A stretch of DNA of 20,376 bases from Dehalococcoidia bacterium (GTDB lineage: Bacteria; Chloroflexota; Dehalococcoidia; Dehalococcoidales; UBA1222), in contig WQXK01000011.1 in the NCBI GenBank assembly GCA_009784845.1, forward strand, positions 1-20,376, read 5' to 3'. Below are positions 7,171 through 14,800 of the stretch, in pieces. How positions within the stretch are numbered: position 1 is the first letter of the stretch; each line of letters begins with the position of its first letter. Position numbers and translations under genes: made by a program. The notes under the pieces were generated by a model. The model was given only the letters and a program-made list of their open reading frames with translations. It did no database searches and was not told where the DNA came from.

Positions 7171-8673
7171 CTACGGCACTGAAATGCCGTCTGCGATTTC
7201 AACGCCCTTGGCTTTTCTCTGCTGCGCCAACTCGCGTGTTATACGCTCCTTTTTATCCCCGGTCAGATTGTAAAAGAAAATCGGCACCATACAAACCAGT
7301 AGTGAAATAGCCGGAATGAGCGACACAAGTGAAAACATGCCGCCACGTACTGCGGAACTCAACTGTGTCACATTTACGGTGTTGTCAATGCCAATGTTAT
7401 GGATATCAAGCCTAATTAACATATACATCAGCACGATAGATGACGTTGCCACCGCATTGCCAAGCTTCTGCGTAAATGTCATACATGCCTGTCCAACGCC
7501 TGTATAACGCACACCTGTCTTCCACTCCATGTAGTCCAGAGCATCCCCAATCATGGGATACACCAGCGCATTAATCGCACCAAGCGGTATGCCGGTTAAT
7601 ACCAGAAGCGGAACACAGAGCCAAAAGTGCTCATACCCGATTAGGTACATTCCAAAGCTTGCCGCGCTACCCAAAATGCAGGAAAAGATAATTATTTGTT
7701 TGTAGTTAAAACGCGGAATCAGCATAGAAACCACCAGCATTGTAACAAGCATACCCAGCCCGACCGCAATGGAATACACCAACGCCACAGTCGAAATATT
7801 AGCCTGCAGCGCGCTTTCAATTTCCTTGGTGCTTAAGCCATCCAGCGACGGACCGATATAAATGGCATAGCGCGCCACATGAATTGCGCCAGCCTGATAC
7901 AGGTAGCGTCCAGCCGCCAGTATGCCCATTATGACTGTCAGCATCAGTGGCTTACACCTGAAAACCAACCTCAGTGCCTCGGATGTTCCATTCTTCCGTT
8001 TTTGCGGGAGGGGTAGTGCAATGCGTTCTTTGACCTTGAGGGCGCGCAGATATAAAAATATGCCAACGCCAGCCGCAATTAGCGCCACAATTAAGTATTT
8101 GGTACGCTCAAGTTCAAGACCGCCCTGGCTTATAAGCTTTGGCAGAAGATATCCCAGACCCATAAACAGCGCTGCCGGCACAGCAACTCCGACTCCGTTT
8201 ACCGCAGTAGCAAAAGAAAGCAGCTTCCCGCGCTCTTCCGGCTTGGGTGTCATAATATTCGGCAGGCTCCAAAAAGGCACATCAGTGATTGTGTAAGTCA
8301 TTCCCCACAAAACGTAGGTTATAACGGCATAAACCATTTTCAGCCCCATGGGGAGATCCGGGGCGCAGAAGATTAACAGCGTCAGGACTGCAACCGGCAA
8401 AACGGCCATTTTTATATACGGTTTCATTTTGCCGCTTTTGAGCGAGTTGCGGTCAATAATCATGCCCATAATGGGATCGTTGACGGCATCCCATATACGA
8501 GCGCACAACATAAGAAAGAACACAAAAAGCGGTCCCACACGCAGGACGCTTATGTAAAAGTCAGAAATGAACGACGACATAAGACCATAAATCATGCCGT
8601 TGCCCAATGCCGCAATGCAATAGGCACGGAATTCAGATTTGGGAATTACGCCGTGTGACTTAGTTAGTTCCAT
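7171..8673 (-). CDS. GPH-family (glycoside-pentoside-hexuronide) sugar:cation symporter
   Basis: This 500-residue, MFS-related membrane protein has about 12 predicted transmembrane segments. The GPH signature is near the N-terminus (ARIWDAVNDPIMGMIIDR, about 58-75), followed by SGKMKPYI. A second typical block, GDALDYMEWKTGVRYTG, is in the C-terminal half. Such proteins import sugars or glycosides with Na+ or H+. No glycosidase or sugar kinase is adjacent, so the substrate is unknown. The stop codon overlaps an inverted repeat (ACGGCA/TGCCGT, about 7173-7190) without a following U-run. The cytosolic tail (TGDKKERITRELAQQRKAKG) is basic. Transcription starts from a promoter at 8754-8762 through a 75-base leader with a hairpin at 8688-8714. 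Confidence 0.9.
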   Translation of the reverse strand: MELTKSHGVIPKSEFRAYCIAALGNGMIYGLMSSFISDFYISVLRVGPLFVFFLMLCARIWDAVNDPIMGMIIDRNSLKSGKMKPYIKMAVLPVAVLTLLIFCAPDLPMGLKMVYAVITYVLWGMTYTITDVPFWSLPNIMTPKPEERGKLLSFATAVNGVGVAVPAALFMGLGYLLPKLISQGGLELERTKYLIVALIAAGVGIFLYLRALKVKERIALPLPQKRKNGTSEALRLVFRCKPLMLTVIMGILAAGRYLYQAGAIHVARYAIYIGPSLDGLSTKEIESALQANISTVALVYSIAVGLGMLVTMLVVSMLIPRFNYKQIIIFSCILGSAASFGMYLIGYEHFWLCVPLLVLTGIPLGAINALVYPMIGDALDYMEWKTGVRYTGVGQACMTFTQKLGNAVATSSIVLMYMLIRLDIHNIGIDNTVNVTQLSSAVRGGMFSLVSLIPAISLLVCMVPIFFYNLTGDKKERITRELAQQRKAKGVEIADGISVP

Positions 8674-8687
8674 ACTCAGTTTAGCCC

Positions 8688-8714
8688 GAAAGGCGACCTT
8701 GAGGTCATCCTTTC
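8688..8714 (-). promoter_or_regulatory. Leader hairpin ahead of the GPH symporter start
   Basis: GAAAGG...CCTTTC encloses a second arm pair GACCT/AGGTC with a TG loop, forming a long stem with a small internal bulge. In the minus-strand mRNA the hairpin contains GAAAGGA, the best ribosome-binding-like sequence, 15 or more bases upstream of the ATG. It could affect translation or mRNA stability. It has no U-run and is not a terminator. Confidence 0.45.
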
Positions 8715-8753
8715 AAGGTGTTACTATGCTCCGCTCTTTTCTTACCTTGGGAT

Positions 8754-8762
8754 ATTATACCA
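8754..8762 (-). promoter_or_regulatory. Extended -10 promoter of the GPH symporter gene
   Basis: The minus strand reads TGGTATAAT (8762-8754), a perfect extended -10 placed in the gap just downstream of ispH. The -35 position is poor. Transcription should begin near 8747. Confidence 0.65.
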
Positions 8763-8780
8763 GCAAAACATAAAGCCGCA

Positions 8781-9650
8781 TCATGCATCAGTGAGAACAC
8801 GCAGTCGCAGCATCACATCATCAATTGTGGCGTCATCCGTAGACGCCCCTGCCGTCACTCCAATTTTCTTCTTTCCGCAAAGCCACAGCGGATCAATATC
8901 AGAGGCAGTTTCTATCTGGTAGACATGCGCCACAGTGGCACATAACTCAAGCAGATGCTTTGTGTTGGCGCTGTTGCGTCCGCCAATCACAAACACTATA
9001 TCCGAGCCTTCAGCCATTTCAAGAGTATCTGTCTGGCGACGGCGAATGTCATGGCATAAAGTATCTATGACGTGGATTTCAGCATCCTTTACCAAGGCAA
9101 TATCCACTACTTCCTTGACGAAAGCGGCAAAAGCCTGCGGAATTTGCGTCGTCTGCGACAACAGACCAAGTTTACGTGGCATGTCCGGTATGTTGCGCAA
9201 CTCCGCAGCATCCAGTGTCGCCATACCTTTGCCATCGGCCCAACCCAGTATACCCCTAACCTCGGGATGCTCCCCATCCCCGTAAACGATAGTGTAAAAA
9301 TCGGCTGAAGACAGACGGTGTGCCGCCACCTGAGCGCGCTTAACAAAAGCGCATGTCGTATCTATGACATTTATGCCACGCGCCTCAAGTTCCGCTGTCA
9401 CCTGCGGACCAACCCCATGGGCGCTGATGACCACTGTATCACCTTGTATTTCTGCGGCACTATCAATGATACGTACGCCACATCCAGCCAGCTTTCCCAA
9501 CACTTGCTGGTTGTGCACAAGCGCCCCCAACGTTTCCACCCCACCATGCTGCTGCGCTACCTGTGTAACCGTATCCACTGCACGGCGCACGCCCATACAA
9601 AAGCCGATATGGGCCGCCTGCCGAATTTCAGGCACCATAACACACCGCAT
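8781..9650 (-). CDS. ispH: 4-hydroxy-3-methylbut-2-enyl diphosphate reductase
   Basis: This 289-residue iron-sulfur enzyme performs the last step of the MEP isoprenoid pathway, reducing HMBPP to IPP and DMAPP. The three cluster cysteines are Cys18 (IGFCMGVRRAVD), Cys100 (DTTCAFVKRAQ) and Cys199 (DTLCHDIRRRQ). Substrate residues are His46 (LVHNQQVL), His78 (SAHGV), His128 and Glu130 (GEHPEVRG), the SQTTQ threonines, and Ser/Asn in RNSANT. The usual TCP after the second cysteine is TCA here, and the usual ASTP near the end is ASTD. ATG 9650 lacks a clear Shine-Dalgarno; in-frame ATG 9638 is an alternative that fits the usual N-terminus equally well. The gene is divergent from tatA. Confidence 0.94.
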   Translation of the reverse strand: MRCVMVPEIRQAAHIGFCMGVRRAVDTVTQVAQQHGGVETLGALVHNQQVLGKLAGCGVRIIDSAAEIQGDTVVISAHGVGPQVTAELEARGINVIDTTCAFVKRAQVAAHRLSSADFYTIVYGDGEHPEVRGILGWADGKGMATLDAAELRNIPDMPRKLGLLSQTTQIPQAFAAFVKEVVDIALVKDAEIHVIDTLCHDIRRRQTDTLEMAEGSDIVFVIGGRNSANTKHLLELCATVAHVYQIETASDIDPLWLCGKKKIGVTAGASTDDATIDDVMLRLRVLTDA

Positions 9651-9706
9651 TTGGCAATTCCAAACATATCATGCGCCAAATTTACCACAAAACCACCGGC
9701 TTGTAA

Positions 9707-9718
9707 AAGTATATACTT
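9707..9718. repeat. Perfect palindrome in the ispH/tatA divergent region
   Basis: AAGTATATACTT is a 12-base perfect palindrome. It contains TATACT on both strands, so it could serve as a -10 element for ispH (leftward) or as a regulator site. No matching -35 was found. Confidence 0.35.
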
Positions 9719-9733
9719 GCATGTCTTTCCAGA

Positions 9734-9763
9734 TTGACAATAACCATTAACGGCACCTATCAT
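9734..9763 (+). promoter_or_regulatory. Probable promoter of tatA
   Basis: TTGACA (9734-9739) is followed after 18 bases by TATCAT (9758-9763). This predicts a leader of about 70 bases before the tatA ATG, with a possible CGTGGC/GCCACG stem within it. Confidence 0.55.
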
Positions 9764-9842
9764 TAAAGTCCGTGGCATTCTTGATTGTAGCGCCACGATT
9801 TGTTCGTCGTTCGTCTGTCAAGGGTCATGACACGAAGGCAAT

Positions 9843-10064
9843 ATGCCATTTAGAATTGGGGCCACTGAAATCATTGTAATCCTAGTCGTAGCGCTTTTGA
9901 TTTTCGGCATAGGCAAACTGCCGCAGGCAGGATCAGCTTTAGGCAAAACGATGAAGGCATTCCGGACAGGGCACGTTGAAGACGACTTTGAAGATGACGA
10001 TGGTGACGATGAAGAAGAAATTAAGCCCCGCTCAAAAGCCCTTAGGAAAGGCACCAAACACTAA
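9843..10064 (+). CDS. tatA: Twin-arginine translocase component, TatA/E family
   Basis: This 73-residue protein has the TatA layout: a short N-terminus, one transmembrane helix (about 8-21, EIIVILVVALLIFG), the conserved FG hinge (21-22), and an amphipathic helix (KLPQAGSALGKTMKAFR). TatA oligomers form the passage for folded proteins carrying twin-arginine signal peptides. The tail is unusual: EDDFEDDDGDDEEE followed by a basic end (KPRSKALRKGTKH). The related E. coli TatA tail also has an acidic patch, so this is an exaggeration of a known feature. No tatC is in the window. AAGG lies 6 bases before the ATG. The N-terminal glutamate (residue 9) sits where TatA proteins carry a polar residue. 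Confidence 0.88.
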   Translation: MPFRIGATEIIVILVVALLIFGIGKLPQAGSALGKTMKAFRTGHVEDDFEDDDGDDEEEIKPRSKALRKGTKH

Positions 10065-10151
10065 TCAGCCACAGCATTGTCTGCGCCATTTTGCATATCC
10101 CGCAGAACTTTTGCATCACGAGGGTCCACGCCTGCGATTACTCAAATAAAA

Positions 10152-10190
10152 TTGACAGATAACCGAATTGGCACTAACATGAAGTATAAT
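10152..10190 (+). promoter_or_regulatory. Promoter region of the small Cys-rich gene
   Basis: TTGACA (10152-10157), a 17-base spacer and TAACAT (10175-10180) form a promoter. A perfect TATAAT (10185-10190) lies just downstream without a good -35. Either may be used. AGAGGA precedes the ATG at 10215. Confidence 0.6.
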
Positions 10191-10214
10191 TATCTCCAAT
10201 AGAGGAACTATTAA

Positions 10215-10454
10215 ATGTCAGATTCATGGCGCACATGCGATGCTTGCGGCAAGCAAGCAGAAATAGATCCGGACCAGGATATTGGAGATGCTCTGCGCGG
10301 TTGGTTGATTATTTCACGGCTGTGCGGCAAGGATTCTTTCGATCGTTACAGTTTCTGCTCTGTGTGCTGCCTGCAGCAATGGACACAGACACAGGTCGCC
10401 ACAATTCCGGACGTCTTTTTGCATTCACTGAGCGACAGCCCCTGCAATCTATAA
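10215..10454 (+). CDS. Small Cys-rich (zinc-ribbon-like) protein of unknown function
   Basis: The 79-residue product has two cysteine pairs, CDAC (8, 11) and CSVCC (48, 51, 52), separated by about 36 residues, plus Cys37. This is the spacing of a zinc ribbon or rubredoxin-like knuckle. Nothing else is recognisable. It has a good start (AGAGGA seven to ten bases before ATG 10215) and its own promoter, so it is probably expressed. It lies between tatA and nadA, about 110 bases before nadA, and may be transcribed with it. A second overlapping frame (10226-10465) is equally long but lacks a ribosome binding site. A role in metal or redox handling is possible but not shown. Confidence 0.6.
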   Translation: MSDSWRTCDACGKQAEIDPDQDIGDALRGWLIISRLCGKDSFDRYSFCSVCCLQQWTQTQVATIPDVFLHSLSDSPCNL

Positions 10455-10493
10455 CTCCAACCTAAAAACGTATATTCTCTCGCTCGGAGTGCC

Positions 10494-10532
10494 TGTAATG
10501 TTTTTTACAAAGGACAGTTTCTTCCGAAACTG
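10494..10532 (+). promoter_or_regulatory. Two inverted repeats upstream of nadA
   Basis: TGTAA-TGTTTT-TTACA (10494-10509) is a spaced dyad of repressor-site size. CAGTTTC-TTCC-GAAACTG (10515-10532) is a perfect 7-bp stem with a four-base loop. The second is not followed by a U-run, so it is not a terminator. Together they could be an operator and a leader hairpin for nadA. No known NAD-regulator motif was recognised. Confidence 0.4.
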
Positions 10533-10566
10533 ATATCAATAAAATCTATTTGCCAAACAAACGAAT

Positions 10567-11478
10567 ATGAGCAATTCATCAGAAATAGTGCAGCGTATTA
10601 ACAGTCTAAAGCAACAGCGGCAGGCTATTATAATGGCGCACAACTACCAGCCTGGCGAAATTCAGGACATCGCCGATTTCGTAGGCGATTCGCTTGAGTT
10701 ATCACAACAGGCAGCCATGTCTCAATCAGACGTAATTCTTTTCTGCGGAGTTCATTTCATGGCCGAAACAGCCAATATCTTATCCCCGCAGAAGACTATA
10801 CTACTGCCTGAGCCCAATGCAGGATGTCCTATGGCTGACATGGTTACCGCCGAAGCCCTGCGGAGCAAAAAGCAGGCGTTGTCAGGCATACCGGTGGTTT
10901 GTTATGTCAATTCGTCCGCTGCGGTCAAGGCTGAAAGCGATATCTGTTGCACGTCAGCCAACGCCGTCAAAGTGGTACAAAGCCTGCCACAGCAGGAGAT
11001 ATTGTTTGTGCCGGACAAGTATCTGGGTCAGTGGGTGTCGTCACAAACAGGCAAAAAACTGCATTTGTGGCCCGGGTTCTGCCCTGTTCATGCCGGCATC
11101 CTGCCACAACATATACTGGAAATGAAAAGAGATTATCCGCAAGCCAAGGTAATAACTCACCCTGAATGTCGCCTTGAGGTAAGCCAATTGGCCGATGCAG
11201 TTCCATCAACCAGCGGCATGTTGCGCTATGCAAAGCAAACCGATGCTAAGCAGATTATCGTAGGGACAGAGAGCGGCATCATTCATCGCCTGCAAAAAGA
11301 GGCTCCGGACAAAGAGTTCATCCCCATAACACCACAAGCACTGTGTCCTGATATGAAAGTCACCACTTTGGATAAAATATTGCGCTGCCTTGAGAACATG
11401 CAACCTCAGGTAATTGTGCCGGAAGATATACGCGTGCGTGCCTATGCTGCAGTGGAGCGCATGTTGCAGGTAGTATAA
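10567..11478 (+). CDS. nadA: Quinolinate synthase
   Basis: This 303-residue [4Fe-4S] enzyme condenses iminoaspartate with dihydroxyacetone phosphate to make quinolinate, the precursor of NAD. The cluster cysteines are Cys87 (NAGCPMAD), Cys172 (PGFCPVHAG) and Cys260 (QALCPDMKVTT). AHNYQPGEIQDIADFVGDSL (24-43) is the N-terminal substrate motif, and HPECRLEV and TESGIIHRL are also typical. The length matches the short NadA form seen in Thermotoga and many Firmicutes. The usual partners nadB and nadC are not in the window, so quinolinate synthesis is split or the gene has been relocated. ATG 10567 matches the family start, although no strong Shine-Dalgarno is seen. Confidence 0.95.
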   Translation: MSNSSEIVQRINSLKQQRQAIIMAHNYQPGEIQDIADFVGDSLELSQQAAMSQSDVILFCGVHFMAETANILSPQKTILLPEPNAGCPMADMVTAEALRSKKQALSGIPVVCYVNSSAAVKAESDICCTSANAVKVVQSLPQQEILFVPDKYLGQWVSSQTGKKLHLWPGFCPVHAGILPQHILEMKRDYPQAKVITHPECRLEVSQLADAVPSTSGMLRYAKQTDAKQIIVGTESGIIHRLQKEAPDKEFIPITPQALCPDMKVTTLDKILRCLENMQPQVIVPEDIRVRAYAAVERMLQVV

Positions 11479-11518
11479 CATATCAGTGGTTAGCAAAACT
11501 CCTGTAAACCGATAATTC

Positions 11519-11550
11519 TTTTTGCTGTTGTTGCAACAACAGCAAAAAAA
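11519..11550. repeat. Long perfect palindrome with T/A flanks after nadA
   Basis: GCTGTTGTTGCAACAACAGC (11524-11543) is a perfect 20-base palindrome flanked by T5 on the left and A7 on the right, so the dyad extends to 30 bases. The T-run precedes and the A-run follows the stem on both strands. It is therefore not a standard intrinsic terminator for nadA, though the stem could act with the A-U extension. It lies 35 bases before the next gene. Confidence 0.6.
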
Positions 11551-11584
11551 GCTTAAGCTATACTTGCGTCTAAGGGGTAAAAGC

Positions 11585-11770
11585 ATGGAAAAAAGCACAA
11601 AGAAGACCATCGTTTCCGCAGTATGGATTTTCGGTTTAGTCCTACTGGTTACATCTGTTATTCTCTTTATTATTTCCATTGCAGCCCATAATCAATCCCT
11701 ACGGGTTCCAAGTATTATTCTTTCCGTTGTTGCGACCATTTTGGGGTTAGTAAGAGCAATAATCAGATAA
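11585..11770 (+). CDS. Small two-helix membrane protein, unknown function
   Basis: The 61-residue product starts at ATG 11585, with AAGGGG 7 to 12 bases upstream. After a lysine-rich start (MEKSTKKT) there are two hydrophobic segments, about 10-33 (VSAVWIFGLVLLVTSVILFI) and 42-58 (VPSIILSVVATILGLV), ending in RAIIR. This gives a helical hairpin with both ends probably in the cytoplasm. No family was recognised. The frame continues upstream of the ATG through the palindrome, but a start there is unlikely. It sits between nadA and the giant activase gene, with 48 bases to the latter. Confidence 0.55.
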   Translation: MEKSTKKTIVSAVWIFGLVLLVTSVILFIISIAAHNQSLRVPSIILSVVATILGLVRAIIR

Positions 11771-11818
11771 TCCCCAGAGGTAAGCCCCTGCCGTCTGTCT
11801 TGCGCCAAGCACGCGTAT

Positions 11819-14800
11819 GTGCTTAAATATCGAACTGTGGATACTTTTATCGGCTTGGATGTCGGCTCGGTCAATGTTAAATCCTGTCTTATTGCAGCCG
11901 ATGGCACACTCCTGAACAAAGCCAGTGTTCGTATTACAAGCAATGCGGAAACGGCCTCCAACGCAGCCGTCTTGCAACTGGACGGCTGGGACAAGGCAAA
12001 AGGCTTAGGGGTTTCCGGCTCAGGTCGCACACTCATCAGTCAGCCCGATACAGCAGTTTTTACGTCCCCTTTGGCACTGGCAACCGGAGTGCTGCAAGAG
12101 CACTCTGAGGCACGTTGCATCATTCAGCTTGGTGGGCAGAACTCTCTCATTGTGCAGCTTGAGGACGGTCTTAACAAGCCATGGAAAATAGCCTCCAACC
12201 CTCTTTGCGCTGCCGGCACAGGGCGCTTTATTGAGCAGCAAGCCTATCGTCTGGGACTAAGTTTGGACGATTTTTCGCGCTTAGCATTAGAGCACAGCGG
12301 CACAGCCCCGCGTATCGCTGCACGCTGCAGCGTATTCGCCAAAAGTGACCTTATCCATCTGCAGCAGAAAGGCGTTGCATTACCCGCCATGCTTTATGCA
12401 TTATGCCAGTCTGTTGCACGCATGGTAACGGCACTCCACCCGGACACCTTTATCGAGCCCATTTTCCTTGCCGGAGGATTGGCCCACAGCCCTGCCATTG
12501 TGCGGGCGCTGGAAGAGGCTTTCTCAGAAAAAAACGGGTATGCTGTTAAGATAAACGTTGCGCCAAATCCTGATTTCAGCGAAGCCTACGGTGCCGCGCT
12601 GTTGACTCGTCGCCAGATTGCGCCTATTCCCCCTTTTCCTTTGTCAAATCGCACAGAGCAGCAATATTTCCGCCTGCCGCCATTGCCACAGAAACAAACC
12701 GATGCAATTCCCGCAACTCCGCCGGTCATTAAGGCATCCGTAGACGGCTACCTTGGCATTGATGTCGGCTCAACCAGCACCAAAGCGGTCATCATGGAGG
12801 CCAGCGGAAAAGAGGTGCTGGCAAAAAACTATATCATGACCTCGGGACGCCCGGTAGATGCCGTACGTCAACTATTACGCAATCTGCTGCAGCAAGGCGC
12901 CGGCATGGTAAATATACTAGGAGTCGGTGTTACCGGCTCGGGGCGCTACCTCGTTGGGCATTTCATTGGAGCCGATCTGGTGAAAAACGAAATCACTGCG
13001 CAGACGCGTTGTGCGGCTGAGATAGACCCGAATGCCGACATTATTGAAATCGGCGGGCAGGATTCAAAACTGGTGCTCAAACGCAAAGGGATAGTCGTTG
13101 ACTACCAGATGAACAAAGCCTGCGCCGCCGGCACAGGCAGTTTCATTGATGAGTTGGCTGAAATGCTGGGGCTCAAGGTTACCAACAGTGATTTCGCCAA
13201 GTTGGCTTTTCTGGCACATTTTACCATTGACCTCGGCACACGCTGCGCTGCTTTCATAGGTCAGTCGGTGGCATTGGCACAACAGGAGGGAGTACCCCTT
13301 GAGGTCATCGTTGCCAGCTTGTCCGGTTCCATCGCCAAAAATTACCTGTCCAAGGTTGTGGGACATCGCAAACTCGGGAATAAAATAATTCTTACAGGTG
13401 CCGTGTTCTATAACGAGGCTGTTGTAGCCGCTTTCCGCGAGCAACTGGGAGACAGGCTGGTGAGTGTCGCTCCGCATCGTGAGGTATCCGGTGCCATCGG
13501 TGTAGCGCTGCTGGCAAGGGAGAATCAGGGAACTCAACGCAGCAACTTCAAGGGATTTCAACAGATCGTCGACCAGCCGTGTGAGTTAAAAACATTCGTA
13601 TGCCAATCGTGCGACAACAACTGCACCATCACGCGTATGGCATTGGACGACGGCAAATACACTTATTACGGCAGCCGCTGCGACCGCTACGACAGCCTTG
13701 GCGCCACAAAAAAACAGCTTACTGCATTTGATGATCGTGAAAAACTGCTTTTTGCAGGCTACAGGGAAGATGCCGGACACGAACCGCTTGTGGGACTGCC
13801 ACGCGCTCTTTTCACGTATGATTTCGCACCTTTGCTCATCGGTTTTCTTAACGCATTGGGTGCCCGCATACTCCTTTCCGGCAAAACCACAGCTTCAATC
13901 ATGACCAAGGCATCAGAGTTGGCATACAGCGACAGTTGTTTTCCGCTGAAGCTGATGCATGGCCACGTTGACAGCTTAAAAGACAAATGTGATTTCATCC
14001 TATATCCATCAGCTTTGCGCATCGGACGTAAGGAGGGCGACCATAATCAAAAGTATTCCTGCCCGCTGGTACAGGCAGCCCCATTCATCGTGCGTCAGGT
14101 GCTGAAACTAGGGGACAAGATGCTCTCCCCGCTACTGGATTTCAGCCTTGGTGATGACGATGTCATAGCCAATTTGGCGCAGGCCGCCACCAAGATGGGC
14201 TTCAGCCGTAAAGCCGGCAGACTGGCAGCACTGGCCGGTATTGACGCACAAAACGATTTCTACAAAACCAGAGGCGACTCCGGTGCCAATTTGCTGGAAA
14301 GCCTTAAGCGTAGCGGACAAATCGGTGTCGTAATCCTTTCGCGCGCTTATATGGCACAGGACTCCGGTGCCAATCTGGGCATTGCCGAAACCCTTGCCAA
14401 TTTGGGGGTCGTTCCCATACCAATGGATTTTCTGCCGCTTGAGGACATCAATACAGCGGATTACTCCGATAGACCATACTGGTCATATGAAAGCAAGCTG
14501 ATTGCCGCATCCGCCATCATTTCACGCATGCCAAACGTATATGGGCTGGTAATTACCAACTTCGGTTGCGGACCAAACTCATTCATCCTGCCGGTGCTGG
14601 AGGATATCATGGGCGACAAACCCATGGGGCAAATGGAAATTGATGAACATGCCGCTGAGGCAGGGCTTATAACACGCCTTGAAGCATTTGTAGACACGAT
14701 TAACAGCTTCGCCGCTGGGCAGCAACCAGAGAGCCCTCCTGCCATAATACGCCGCTCCAGTAGCGCCATAAGCATCACCAATAAAACATTCTTTGTGCCG

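Noticed and set aside
9557..9796. A leftward 79-codon frame upstream of ispH
   Set aside because: Its second half lies inside ispH in a different frame, and the first half has no family resemblance or ribosome binding site. The true gene here is ispH.
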